Shown here one piece after another: positions 1 through 10,990 of a stretch of DNA of 64,000 nt. Source of the stretch: Cyprinodon diabolis (lineage: Eukaryota; Chordata; Actinopteri; Cyprinodontiformes; Cyprinodontidae). The notes beneath the pieces were generated by a model, which worked only from the letters and a program-made list of their open reading frames with translations, searched no databases and was not told the DNA's origin. How positions within the stretch are numbered: position 1 is the first letter of the stretch; each line of letters starts with the position of its first letter. Both the position numbers and the translations under genes were made by a program. Where the stretch lies: contig CM060080.1 of NCBI GenBank assembly GCA_030533445.1, positions 8,109,717 to 8,173,716 on the forward strand, read 5' to 3'.

Positions 1-250
1 GAGACAGCATGAAAAGTCAGCGGAGTATAAAACATAGAGAGGAAAACAACAAGAAAAGGGACAAGAAGAGAGGGACAAAACCTAGAACAAATAATGGATG
101 TCTATTCTATTAAAATTTCTCTATCTGTAGAATGGGTCTGTCTTATGTGTTGTCTTCTCAGTTCAGAGGGCCCCCTGCTTGTCTTTCCTTAGGGCCACAC
201 ATTTTGCCTATTTTGTCTTTGCCTAGGGCCCTATGAATTGCCCAGCCCTA
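1..250 (+). repeat. Dispersed non-autonomous element, copy 1 (cut by window edge)
   Basis: The first 250 bases closely match positions 3979-4196 (start GAGACAGCATGAAAAGTCAG, then GGATGTCTATTCTATT and CAGTTCAGAGGGCCCCCTG), with small indels toward the right end. The left part lies outside the window. A third copy lies reversed at 52931-53607. No coding capacity is seen, so I read it as a non-autonomous DNA transposon family whose ends carry a CAGGGGCAGATTTAGG-like terminal repeat. Confidence 0.75.
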
Positions 251-544
251 GTTGCCAGAGTTGCATTGTTGTTTCAGGCTCACAGGCTGAAATCTTGTTG
301 AACCCCGGATCTGCATAGAAATAATGATGCTGGCTGTTTTGGTGGATAATTTTATGCACTTTAAGTTCTGCTCAAATGTCACAACACCTGGGAAGGTCTT
401 TTAACACAGGGCTGTTTCTACAGAGCTGTTCTCTTGTTGTTTTTTTCGCCATCTTGCAACTGTCGCTGTTTCCTCCTCCACATTTGGAGTAGCAGAGATG
501 GAAGGAGCATCCTGTTGCAGAGGGGTCCCTGCTCCTCCGGGCGG

Positions 545-700
545 TGTGGCTGAGGGGGCGGGGCCCTGTGAGGCTGCAGGAACAAACCAACAACACCCCC
601 CCTCCTTCTGCACACTCTGCTGCAACATCACTGGTGAGGAACAATAACCTGGGAGCGCAGCAGCCTGCCGCCTTTATTCTCTGATTTTCGGGTTTTTGGA
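545..700 (+). promoter_or_regulatory. Probable irf2bpl promoter / 5' leader
   Basis: This GC-richer stretch just upstream of irf2bpl contains a perfect GC box (GGGGGCGGGGCC, about 553-564) and an AT-rich patch CCTTTATTCTC near 670. The position fits a CpG-type promoter and 5' UTR. The transcription start cannot be placed from sequence alone. Confidence 0.4.
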
Positions 701-741
701 GCAGGAGGAGGAGGACAGGGAGGGAGACAGACGGAGGGAAG

Positions 742-804
742 ATGTCCTCCCTGTAGGTCTCCTCATCCCGCAGACAGTCCTGTTATCTGTGCGACCTGCC
801 CCGC
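742..804 (+). other. irf2bpl: Conserved irf2bpl N-terminus interrupted by in-frame TAG
   Basis: Read in the irf2bpl frame from ATG 742 the codons give [24 protein letters not shown] and then run without break into MPWAM at 805. The family N-terminus, as I remember it from the human protein, is [17 protein letters not shown], so the TAG at 754-756 sits exactly where a glutamine (CAG) is expected. One C-to-T change would explain it. The segment carries the first cysteine pair (CYLC, 781-792) of the family's N-terminal zinc finger. Alternatives are a sequencing error, a genuine nonsense allele, or use of CTGTAG at 751-756 as a splice acceptor from an unseen upstream exon. Confidence 0.8.
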
Positions 805-2688
805 ATGCCCTGGGCCATGATTTGGGACTTCACCGAACCCGTGTGTCGGGGCTGCGTCAACTACGAGGGCGCGGACCGGATCGAGTTCGTCATCGAGACG
901 GCCCGCCACCTGAAGCGGGCTCAGGGCTTCCAGGACAGCCGGTCCTCCGCAGCGGCTCAGCCCGCTGCAGCCAAAGGCCAGGCGGTCCTACTGGGCGGGA
1001 AAGACCCGCTGGGGCAGCAGAACCTCTACCAGGCGGACGGACAGGGGAAGACTCAGCAGCCGGGCCTGGACCGGTACAACCCGGTACCGGACAGCCGAGC
1101 TCGCTTCGAGTTTCCGGCGAACAGCTGCGGCAGCAGGCCGCCCAATGGGTTCGGAGGGCTGAACGGCTTTAAGCCGGACGACGGACCGCCGGAGCTGAAC
1201 CGGCAGAGTCCAAACTCCCGGAGCAAACCCAACGGTGGGCCGGTGCCGGTACCGGTCCCGCCGAACCTCATGCCTCAGACCGGCTCCAACGGACCGACAC
1301 CGCACAGCCTGGCGGGCAGACCGCCCTCGGGCTCCATGGTGGTGGTGTCACAGCCGGAACCGAGCGGGAAGCGACCCGCCTCCGTGTCCAGCAGCGACCA
1401 GGAGCGAGAGGTCAAGGAGAAGCAGCGGAACGCGGAAGCTCTGGCCGAGCTGAGCGAGAGCCTCCGGAACCGGCAGGAGGACTGGGCCAGTAAACCCAAA
1501 CCGGTCCGGGACACGCTGGTCCTCCTGTCCGGCTGCACTCCGTTCGATGTCCGCTTCAAGAAGGACCACGCGCTGCTGGGGCGGGTCTTCGCCTTTGACG
1601 CCGTGTCTAAAACCGGGCTGGACCACGAGCTGAAGATCTTCATCGAGTACCCGACCGGCTCCGGGAACGTGTTCTCCAGCGCCTCCGGGGTGGCCAAGCA
1701 GATGTACCAGGACTGCATGAAGGACTTCGGCAGGGGGCTGTCCTCCGGCTTCAAGTACCTGGAGTACGAGAAGAAGCACGGCTCCGGGGACTGGCGGCTC
1801 CTGGGGGACCTGTTACCGGAGCCGCTGCGCTTCTTTAAAGAGGCTCTGGGGGAAGACATGCTCCCGCAGCCGCACATCGACGGCAGCTGCCCGCTGCTGC
1901 CGACATGCCTGCTGGCCGCAGGCCGGGCTCCAGCCTCCGGCAGCGGCAGCAGCAGGGCCGGGGCGCGGAAGAGGAAGGCCTCCCCGGAGCCGGACTGTGA
2001 GGCCGGCCTGAAGCTGGAGGAGCAGCAGAGGCAGCAGTGGATCAGCAGCCAGAGCGAAGCTCTCAAACTCTCCATGGCCGCGGGCTCGTTTGCCGGGCCG
2101 CCGCCCCCCCTCACCCAGGGCCACCCCGGCGGATCCACCCCACCGGAGGCTGCGGCCCCCCAGAACAGGCAGTCCCCGATGGCCGCGCTGCTGTCGGTGG
2201 CGGACACGCTGGGGACCGCCTACTCCCCCAGCAAGGACAGAGACTCGGTCCACTCCACCACCTCCTCCTCCAGACACAACAGCAGCAGCCCGGCGTCTCC
2301 TCCCTCCGTATCCGGCCAGAGGCGCCTCTCCTCCCGCAGCGGAGAAGCCGGGCTGCCGTCTCAGTCCGCCGGTTCCATGGACCAGGTTCCGTCCCAGAGC
2401 GTCCCTGACTCTCCGATGGCCAACAGCGGCCCTCTGTGCTGCACCATCTGCCACGAGCGCTTAGAGGATACGCATTTTGTCCAATGTCCCTCTGTCCCCA
2501 ACCACAAGTTCTGCTTCCCCTGCTCCAGAGAGAGCATCAAGAACCAGGGGCCCTCTGGAGAGGTGTACTGTCCCAGCGGAGACAAGTGTCCCCTGCTGGG
2601 CTCCAACGTGCCCTGGGCCTTCATGCAGGGGGAGATCGCCACCATCCTGGCTGGAGATGTGAAGGTGAAGAAGGAGAGGGACCCCTGA
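805..2688 (+). CDS. irf2bpl: Interferon regulatory factor 2-binding protein-like (IRF2BPL), single exon
   Basis: A nuclear transcriptional regulator of the IRF2BP family, also proposed as a RING-type E3 ligase. The open frame from ATG 805 gives 627 residues; with the conserved upstream segment (742-804) it would be 648. Visible parts, numbered from 805: second cysteine pair of the N-terminal zinc finger (CRGC, 14-17) followed by [29 protein letters not shown] near 130; the conserved central domain from about 200 to 350 ([18 protein letters not shown], then [16 protein letters not shown], then [19 protein letters not shown]); a basic nuclear-localisation-like [10 protein letters not shown] at 387; and a C-terminal C3HC4 RING from C545 ending KVKKERDP. 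The central domain and ending match IRF2BPL better than IRF2BP2. The long polyglutamine and polyalanine tracts of the human protein are absent. No intron is seen, as expected for IRF2BPL. Without the upstream segment the zinc finger loses its first cysteine pair, so ATG 805 is probably not the ancestral start. Confidence 0.93.
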   Translation: MPWAMIWDFTEPVCRGCVNYEGADRIEFVIETARHLKRAQGFQDSRSSAAAQPAAAKGQAVLLGGKDPLGQQNLYQADGQGKTQQPGLDRYNPVPDSRARFEFPANSCGSRPPNGFGGLNGFKPDDGPPELNRQSPNSRSKPNGGPVPVPVPPNLMPQTGSNGPTPHSLAGRPPSGSMVVVSQPEPSGKRPASVSSSDQEREVKEKQRNAEALAELSESLRNRQEDWASKPKPVRDTLVLLSGCTPFDVRFKKDHALLGRVFAFDAVSKTGLDHELKIFIEYPTGSGNVFSSASGVAKQMYQDCMKDFGRGLSSGFKYLEYEKKHGSGDWRLLGDLLPEPLRFFKEALGEDMLPQPHIDGSCPLLPTCLLAAGRAPASGSGSSRAGARKRKASPEPDCEAGLKLEEQQRQQWISSQSEALKLSMAAGSFAGPPPPLTQGHPGGSTPPEAAAPQNRQSPMAALLSVADTLGTAYSPSKDRDSVHSTTSSSRHNSSSPASPPSVSGQRRLSSRSGEAGLPSQSAGSMDQVPSQSVPDSPMANSGPLCCTICHERLEDTHFVQCPSVPNHKFCFPCSRESIKNQGPSGEVYCPSGDKCPLLGSNVPWAFMQGEIATILAGDVKVKKERDP

Positions 2689-3260
2689 GAAGCAGGGGGG
2701 GCCCTGATGTCCACCTCACCGCAAGAGAAAAAAGAAACATATCAGGACCACATGGTGGTTTTATTCTGCTGCTGAGCCTCAAAAAAACCTTTTTCTAAGA
2801 AACCAGAATCAGCTCTTAAAGCATTTAAGCTGCATCTCTGATGGCGTCACAGTTTTTATATCATAATGGAAAAGTTTGTGCGTTAAATTGTGCGAATGGA
2901 GCCTGTGTGTTTTAGTTTTTCTTTTATTTTACAGAATCTGATGAAATGAGGCAATATTCATCAGATTCTACCAACATAAACAGTTTTAGCTTTCTTTAAG
3001 GAAGCGGAGAAATGGTGATTAAATACTTCCAGATGAATGAAGTTGTTTTATGTCATGAACATCTGTTTATTGAAGTTTTACCACTTTGAATACGTTTAGC
3101 AGATTTCCTATTTAAAGCGTGGTGTCAGTGCTGTTAATGCAGTGAGGGACAGACTAAAGCTTCCTTCACTACTTTGTATACATGTTAATAAAGTATATAA
3201 AGAGTGCTTGGATGTGTAGATCTCAGTAAACAAAAATAAAGGGGGAGTTTGGTCATTCCT
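2689..3260 (+). other. irf2bpl: irf2bpl 3' UTR with two poly(A) signals
   Basis: AT-rich non-coding sequence after the stop codon. Canonical AATAAA signals are present at 3187-3192 and 3235-3240. The transcript most likely ends about 15-30 bases after one of them. Confidence 0.6.
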
Positions 3261-3474
3261 GTATTGTTGGTGTTTCTCTCCGGTTGGTAATGCAGGATTT
3301 TTCTAGATCACAGAACCTTTGTACTGAACAGAGCGGAGCTGCTCCGAACTGGACCACGATGATGATGGCTGACCATCCCGTTCATGCTGCAGCCCTAATA
3401 AATTTACAACCTGAGGAATCTCCACAGCAGGAACTTTAGCCTGGTTAACGTTTACCAGGATAGAGGTTTACTCT

Positions 3475-4198
3475 AGGCGGGGTGGATTTAGCTTTAGGCA
3501 ATGCTAGGCAGTTGCCTAGATAAAACTCTGTTTACATGTTTTTACAACTATTCCTTATTTGTGCACAATATTTATGTTTTTGATAAAAATCCTTTGGCTA
3601 AAATGCCGTCAGAACGCTTATAATAATAAGTGTGTCTCAGCTGTATACAGTGAAAAGAAGGACTGAGTTATTTACTTTTGCCTTTTTGGAAACACGGGAA
3701 GGAGCATTCTATAGAAGCCGTTCCGCCACTCTGTAAAAAAACAAAACAAAATTATCTCATTATAATGATTATATCGAGTTACTATCTCGTTATATCGAGG
3801 TACCATCTCGTTATATCGAGGTACCATCTCGTTATATCGAGGTACCATCTCATATTTAGATACTATTTCATTATATTGAGATAATTTTTTTTTCTTTTGT
3901 TACAGAGTGCTGAAAACAAGCTTCCATAGCAATCAGCTAAGTGAGCTTAGTGCTTGGAAAAAATCTTTCATTCCTTTAGAGACAGCATGAAAAGTCAGCT
4001 GAGTACAAAACATAGAGAGGAAAACAAGAAGAAAGGGGACAAGAAGAGAGGGACAAAACCTAGAACAGATAATGGATGTCTATTCTATTAACATTTCTCT
4101 ATCTGTAGAATGGGTCTGTTTTATGTGTTGTCTTCTCAGTTCAGGGGGCCCCCTGCCTGTCTTTGTCTAGGGCCCCACATTTCCTAAATCTGCCCCTG
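3475..4198 (+). mobile_element. Dispersed non-autonomous element, copy 2 (near full length)
   Basis: Begins AGGCGGGGTGGATTTAGC, followed by GGCAATGCTAGGCAGTTG, and ends CCTAAATCTGCCCCTG. The two ends are imperfect inverted repeats of CAGGGGCAGATTTAGG. The right 220 bp match window positions 1-250 and the whole matches the reverse of 52931-53607. An internal minisatellite lies at 3772-3852. No open frame of note. Terminal repeats and lack of coding capacity suggest a hAT-like non-autonomous transposon, but no clear target duplication is visible. Confidence 0.7.
3772..3852. repeat. Short minisatellite inside element copy 2
   Basis: Three to four head-to-tail copies of a roughly 24-bp unit built around CTCGTTATATCGAGGTACC. 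The unit contains a GGTACC palindrome and CTCG/CGAG half sites. Its + strand reading (ISRYHLV repeated) is an accident of the repeat and not a gene. Confidence 0.8.
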
Positions 4199-5610
4199 AT
4201 TCTGGGAGATCTGGAGGTCTTCCAGAATCAGGTAGAGTCATGATAACTTTGCCTTTTTTCAAATAGGTAAACAAAACACTAATCAATAATTATTGATATG
4301 ACTGATTAGAAAGGTTGATACAGCCCTGATTGCCATGATAATAAAACTGTTCTAACTGCACTTTATAACTGCTGCTAAAAGAATGGGACCTGTTTATTAT
4401 TAATGTTGCACTGGACTGAAATGATCGGATTATTCGATTATGAAATGATCATCTAATTTAGTAATTGATTAATCGTTAACGGAGACTCTAAAATATGCCT
4501 TTAGCTGACAGAGCGATCCACTTAGAGCAGGTATATATATAAAAATTGTTTTAAAAAACAAAAACATTTTTCACCTGGTTTCAATTCTTTAAAAAAACCT
4601 TTAAGGAACCTTTGGCTATCCAATTATTAATGGAAAATAATCAGCAGATTAAAGGATTTGCAAAATGTTTCTTAGTTGCAGCTCTAGTTTACTTGGATTG
4701 AGATGCATAAACATGAACAATATTCCTGAATATACCTTTGTAAAGTAAAAATGCAACTTGAACTAAAATATATTCTTTGTAAAGCAATAAAAATACTTCT
4801 GGTTGGTTTAAAAAGGGAAAGGAGATATTGGCTTGAAATTGTTCATAATTATATTTTTGATGCAGCTATAAAATAAAACAAGCACTTTGTTCCTATGGCG
4901 TTAATCCAGCTCCTGTTTACTCAGAATTCTTTCCAAATTATGGATATCCGGGAGGAATGATGAGCAGCTGCTGTCTGCAGGCGTCTCTGAAGTTGATCAA
5001 TTCTCCATCTCATAATCCTTCTCTCTTCTATCAAACCCTCAGCCTCCTTCATTACTCCTCTGGTTTTCCTCCTCCTCAGGATCTGCTGGTTCTGATCTTC
5101 ATCCCATCCTTTATCCAACGTTCCCATCATCCCTGTTATCAAACAGTTTTAAATGACTAAATAAAAGACTGATCCACAGATTTCAGCTCTCAGTATGAAT
5201 TACAACCAAAAGCAGCAGATTAAATCAATATGATTAAATCTAAACATTATCCAGCTGGTTTATACAGTCATAGTCGTTTCCATCCTTGGAGCGACATCAT
5301 TGAAATGGCTTCAGCCAACCAACTAGATGAAGATGTTTCCAGATGATATCAGTAAATAAGAGAGGAGGTGAATTATTGGTCCGAAACTGAAGGAAGAACG
5401 GCAGAAGATTTGAGATGAAGAAAAGGAGAAGATTTTGTAGGATCGACCAGACAGCAGGAGAGACGAGAACCAAAAGGAGGAGCAGATAGGAGCAAAGATG
5501 AACAACTAGACTTAGGCTTCCAGGGAAGGGTGAGCGCTGTGGAGAGAATGAACCAACAACATTTTTATTAACACCTTTACTGGTCTAGAACTTTATTTAG
5601 CTTCTGCTTT
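4199..5610. other. Intergenic, no gene identified
   Basis: AT-rich sequence with no recognisable host exon. A minus-strand open frame at 4921-5142 (73 codons, rich in Arg, Glu and Gln, including EERRIMRWRIDQLQRRL) looks coiled-coil-like and is preceded on that strand by an acceptor-like ATAACAG. It stands alone and I cannot match it to a family. Confidence 0.4.
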
Positions 5611-5611
5611 C

Positions 5612-6885
5612 TTGATATTCACTCGTTCATCTATAAACACATTCACTCATTCATTAATGCATTCATCTATTTACCCATTTACTCATTCATCCATAAACAC
5701 ATTCACTCATTCATCCATAAACCAATTCACTCATTCATCCATAAATGCATTCATTCACTCATTCATCTATAAATGCATTCACTCATTCATCCATAAACAC
5801 AGTCACTCATTCATCCATAAACACATTCATCCATAAACACAGTCACTCATTCATCCATAAACACATTCATCCATAAACACAGTCACCCATCCATCCATAA
5901 ACGCATTCATCCATAAAGCAATTCACTCATTCATACATAAACATATTCATCCATAAACCAATTCACTCATTCATCCATAAACACATTCATCCATAAACCA
6001 ATTCACACGTTCATCCATAAACACATTCACTCATTCATCCATAAACACATTCGTCCATTAACCAATTCATCCATAAACACATTCACTCATTCATCCATTA
6101 ACACATTGATCTATTTAACCATTCACTCATTCATCCATTAAAACATTAATCTATTTACCCATTCACTCATTCATCCATAAACACATTCATCCATTAACCA
6201 ATTCATTCATTCATCCATAAACACATTCACTCATTCATCCATTAACACATTGATCTATTTACCACTTCACTCATTCATCCATTAACACATTGATCTATTT
6301 ACCCATTCACTCATTCATCCATTAACACATTAATCTATTTACCCATTCACTCATTCATCCATAAACACATTCATCCATTAACCAATTCATTCATTCATCC
6401 ATAAACACATTCACTCATTCATCCATTAACACATTGATCTATTTACCACTTCACTCATTCATCCATTAACACATTAATCTATTTACCCATTCACTCATTC
6501 ATCCATAACACATTCACTCATTCATCCATAAATGCATTAAATCATTCATCCATAAAACACATTCATCCACAAACCAATTCACTCATTCATCCATTAACGC
6601 ATTCATCTATTTACCCATTCACTCATTCATCCATAAACACATTCACACATTCATTCATAAAACAATTCACTCATTCATCCATAAATGCATTCATTCATTC
6701 ATTCATCCATAAACACATTCCCTCATTCATCCATTAACGCATTCATCTATTTACCCATTCACTCATTCATCCATAAACACATTCACACATTCATTCATAA
6801 AACAATTCACTCATTCATCTATAAATGCATTCATTCATTCATCCATAAACACATTCCCTCATTCATCCATAAATGCATTCACACA
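5612..6885. repeat. Minisatellite array, CATTCATCCATAAACACATT-like units
   Basis: About 1.27 kb of tandem degenerate units combining ATTCACTCATTCATCCATAA, ACACATTCATCCAT and, in places, CATCTATTTACCC. Unit lengths vary, mostly in multiples of 4. Weak open frames through it (HSFIHKHIHS repeated) reflect the repeat only. Confidence 0.95.
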
Positions 6886-6889
6886 CTGA

Positions 6890-9260
6890 GATATGCCAAG
6901 TTGGATTTTAGAGTTTTCAAATTACAAACACAGAAATGATCCCCTTTGATCCTTCACATGGAAATATGGATGTGTCACTCTATCCTTGTGGGGACTTTCC
7001 ATTGACTTCCATTCATTTCTATTGGCAAGCAGGGACTATTACCATAAACCTAACCGTTAGCAGAAGCTAACCATCTAAAATGGCCTCACTTTGTGAAAAT
7101 ATTATCCCTCCAAAGCTTATAATGGATCCTCACTCTGGTTCTAAAACAGGAGCACACACAGGAGCAGGATTTGGATGGGATGTGCTTCGGATCCAGCCCT
7201 GGTGCAGATCAATGTTTCTAAGGGTGTGAGAAGGTTTTTAGGAACCTAATGATGCAGAAAAGTCACTGATATTTTAAGGTTGCAGAAAAGCCTTGCTGCA
7301 GTCTCTGTTAATGTCTCTGGTATTCTATGAAAATCTGTTCTTTTGCTTGTGCTGTTTAGATCTTGATGCTAATGATGCTACATTTAGAGCAGGTTATTAA
7401 AGGAACAGAACAGAGGTGTCCTTACAGAGGGACACTTCCCCAGAATGCTCCATGTTCATGCACATTAGCATGCATGCTATGAGCCGAAGCACTGAGCCAA
7501 GGGCACCTTAACCATCAGAAAAGAAAGCTCAGAAAGAAAGATCCGCAATGCAGCTGGAAGCAGCAGAGAGAGGACTGCTGCTGCTCCACCGTATTCCACT
7601 TTCACCGATCCTGCTGCCCGCCTGATGCAGCAGGCGGTGAAACAGAGCGCAGCATCAAAGCCCGGCTCCTTTTCTGCTGCTGTGCGATTGGAGGATGAGG
7701 TGTGTATGTGACAGCGCTCAGTTTGCTGGCTCAGCTCCTCTGGAGCACAAAGACTCCAGGTTGCACTTTGCTTCTGTCTGGATTTATATTTAGCCTCTTT
7801 GAGACCTGCTGACTTCCTGTCAGCCTCGTGTCGATCACCATGTGAGGCGTCTTCCTTTACTGAAGATTGTTGGATCTTCCAACCATATATGGTTGTAATG
7901 CAGCGTTGCACCAATACATGAGGTTTGGTTTGCAGATGAACCATGCTTGTCCTTAAATCGGTCTCATTCTAGCAGGAAGGAGGCCGGTATAGTGATGAAA
8001 ACTTTCAGTTTTTTTTTTATCATGATGGAAATTAGATCACAGGGGAACCATTTTAATGAAAATAAAAATGTTGAAGTCGGGCTCCTGGTTCGTGTGCAGA
8101 TGGGAAGCAGACAGAGAGCTTTGGGCACAGTGCTTCTTACTATAATCTGTCTCTTTCCCTGACTGTATATCACTGCAGCTTTCGCCCCTCCTCCTCCTCT
8201 GTTGCTGTGTAGGAAGATGTGGTTGCCATGGTTACCTCTTCCAGACTGCAAACGTAATTTATTCAGGAATTTGCTGCTGAAAAAGGCAGACATAGAAACT
8301 TTGGCGTATATTTTGGACTGAGCTGATTTCTTTCCCGTTAAAGCAGAGAGGAGCTAAAGGCATCACTGGTTCGACTAAAGCGTCTCAGTCAGCTGATTCG
8401 TCTGTTTACAATGTGCCTGCTCCATTTACCGAGCATCCTCCTCCTCCGCTCCACCCCCCCGTTTGGTACCCGACATTCCTTCACCTAGAGGCTCAACGCT
8501 GTCCCCTCCCCCACTCACATTCCCCCAACCACAATGTGAGGGGGGGGATGTTTGGAACAGACAAACAAGGCGTTCCTGAAATTTGACCTTTTGTCCTGCG
8601 GATGTGTCGCCCCGCCAGTATGCATGAACACCCCCTATGTAGGAAACCATTAGGTGACTCGATGTTATGCAGAGTATCAGAGCCATACTGAGGTAACTTC
8701 ATTCTTTAGTTAAGAGAAGGAAATCATATTAAATCTATGTGACTAAAATCTCAACATTCAAAGATTAAAGTCGAAACATTTGGAGTTTAAAACTGTATTT
8801 TCTGATATTAATACTATAAGATTGGCTTTCTTTGATGTAAACCCGGCTCAGACTGATGCTGCAGTTTGGTTGACCTCATCACCTCACTTCACAATTATCA
8901 GGCTTTCATCTCGATAAAACATGTTTTTTTCTTCTAATGTTATGGCTTCACACGTGATATTATTCAGGTAATAATATCACTTTATTATTCAAACCTTCTG
9001 AAATTGTGTTTCCTTTCATGTTTAGTCATTTTTAGGAGAAAATGCGTTATGGCTGCCATTTCTGTGAAAATGAAATACGGGATGCTCATTAGCCAGGCAT
9101 TGCCTTCCACCCTACCAACATTATTATGAATGGCTTTTTGTCTTTTCTTGTGTCTCTGTGAAGTGAGTTCTATAAACATGTAACCTGAACTAAATTAGAC
9201 GCCTCATTTTGTTTCTTAATAATTCTGTTTACTCATACGTCTTCTCAAGCGTTTTTCTCA
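6890..9260. other. Intergenic, no gene identified
   Basis: No supported exon. The longest open frame is minus strand 7477-7944 (155 codons). It shows no family signature and I treat it as chance. An RFX/X-box-like motif at 8222 lies in a C/T-rich patch (8180-8240) and is listed separately. Confidence 0.4.
8222..8235 (+). promoter_or_regulatory. X-box-like motif (possible RFX site)
   Basis: GTTGCCATGGTTAC fits the ciliary-gene X-box pattern GTNRCC-N2-RGYAAC with one mismatch in the right half. It lies upstream of talpid3, a ciliary gene. A functional role is inferred only. Confidence 0.25.
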
Positions 9261-9264
9261 GAGA

Positions 9265-9357
9265 CCCAGAGTGGCAGGCTGTGGCGATGGAATCGGGTAC
9301 TTGCAACCTTCTCAGAGCACCAGCGCTCTGCTCTAACCACTAGGCTAGCACTCCCCC
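9265..9357 (-). repeat. tRNA-derived SINE fragment
   Basis: On the minus strand this reads GGGGGAGTGCTAGCCTAGTG, GTTAGAGCAGAGCGC, then AAGGTTGCAAGTACCCGATT. The A-box-like part (about 9329-9348) and B-box-like part (about 9291-9308) are in tRNA order and spacing. It does not fold as an intact tRNA gene, so I call a degenerate SINE head. Confidence 0.5.
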
Positions 9358-10137
9358 AAAAGAAAAATAGATCTGCACCACGCTCCAGAAACTGGAGGTC
9401 ACTTCCTCCGCTGCTGTTTTTGAGATGAGACCAGTTTAAGATGAAAGTTTTTACTCCAAATTTTATAAAAACATTAGAAATAAATGTAGAGATTTGAGGA
9501 TAGAAAGTCTGTGAACTCAGAGAGGATTAAGATGGTTTTCTGAATCCAAACATAGCGTGACTGAGACAGACAGATCCACTCTGCCCTGCTCTGTTTCTAA
9601 CTGCTGAGTCATCCTCTGCAGAGAAAAGCCTCAGACTGATATCAGATGGATGGGAAACCCAGCCATCAACTATTCATAAACATGTTTTAATTCAGCAAAA
9701 ATCACCTAATCTGGGTTAAATGAAGCCTTTGCTGTGAGATTAGACATAAGCTTCAGCTTTAAACCAAAACGTCTTCTGAAGTATCAGAAAATGGGAAAAA
9801 TATCTCTGAGATCTTTGTTTTTATTCTGTTTCACTAAACCACTAGAGGAGAACTTATTCTAATGTTTCCTTTAGTGTTTATTTTCTTTGTTACTCTGGTG
9901 TTTGAGGCCATGGATGGATGGATAGATGGATGTTTCTGACCCATGTCAGGAGAGGATGCTACATATCTTCATCCTTTTCATGTCTGCAGAATAATGTTGG
10001 TAAAACAGCTTATCGTGAAGCAGAAGCTTTTCCCATCAGTCAAAGGAAGATTAATCGTAAACCAGACGCCGGGGCGACTGGGAGACGTCATCACCAGGAG
10101 AGGGAAATGAACACTGCCACTGTCCTCTACCAGTTGT

Positions 10138-10150
10138 GTTGCTTAGCAAC
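10138..10150 (+). promoter_or_regulatory. Palindromic X-box-like motif (possible RFX site)
   Basis: GTTGCTTAGCAAC is a palindromic RFX-type site. It sits in a short GC-richer stretch (10060-10170) upstream of talpid3. Function is inferred only, and chance occurrence in 14 kb is possible. Confidence 0.3.
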
Positions 10151-10316
10151 AGCTGTAGTGGACTGTCTTTAGCAGCCCTTTGTGATGGTTTTGGGCAGCT
10201 TTGTGATGGAGTAAAAGGTCGGAGCGGCAGCCATTTTGTCCCCACTCATCTTACTCAGGGAAGCACAGAGTAGGTTGTTCACCTTCCTGCACAGCAGATG
10301 TTGAAGGTTTCATCTG

Positions 10317-10990
10317 TTTTTTTGTTTTTGTTTTTTTGTTGTTTTTTTATTGAAAAGTCAGAGGTAGAAACAATAGATCGTCATTTTTACAAAAGACTTT
10401 TCGTTTTTCAAACTTTATACACATTCAGAAAAAAGAAAAAAAACACCCTCCCCCCACCCAGACTGATTGTAATGAATCAAAAAACAAACCAAAAAACACT
10501 GAACCGACAGTAGACTTCAGTTTTTGTTTGTTAAGTGTGGGCAGGCATCAGAATAAACAAATTAAAACAGAGAGTGAATAGCTCGATCTGCATTCCAAGG
10601 TCCTCTTGGCCAACAAAGTATGCCTTTGTGTATGCTCAGCTTTTTAATTGAAAGCATAGAATCTTTTAATCTAATGCAATGTTGGAGGAAGTTCTTGGAG
10701 GCCACTAAAGTATGAGAGAAAGCGTTCCCAAACAGATTGAAATTTGTCTGAGCGCCTTATAGCAAATTTGATTTTTTCCAAGTGCAAAAATAACATTACA
10801 TCCTTCAACCACTGAGCGACAGTCGGTGGCGCACTTGACTTCCAGTGGAGTAGAATTCGTCTCCGTGCAAGCAGAGAAACAAATGCTATAATGTTCTGTT
10901 GGTTCTTAGTTAAATTTGCTTCATTTTTTGGTACCCCGAATAACGTTATCATTGCACAGGGCTGTAATGTGACTCCAAAAACTTTTGACA
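10317..10990 (-). mobile_element. L1/Tx1-like LINE 3' end (truncated)
   Basis: The minus-strand frame 10671-10952 reads like the C-terminus of a fish L1-type ORF2 (NQQNIIAFVSLLARRRILL, then SAPPTVAQWLKDVM, then LEKIKFAIRRSDKF). It is followed on the minus strand by a 3' UTR ending in an A-rich tail (T-rich at 10317-10347 on +). It is 5'-truncated and inactive. The same C-terminal family occurs at 57630-58900. Confidence 0.75.

Noticed and set aside
696..1172. 158-codon + strand frame overlapping the start of irf2bpl
   Set aside because: Out-of-frame shadow of a GC-rich real gene, with no family signature. The same holds for the other long frames on both strands across 988-2798.
3678..3884. 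68-codon frame with ISRYHLV repeats
   Set aside because: Translation of the CTCGTTATATCGAGG minisatellite; no gene context.
5612..6939. HSFIHKHIHS-type open frames, superficially like a repeat protein
   Set aside because: Pure artefact of the ATTCATCCATAA minisatellite.
7477..7944. 155-codon minus-strand frame
   Set aside because: No domain, no splice context and no similarity I recognise; unremarkable composition for chance.
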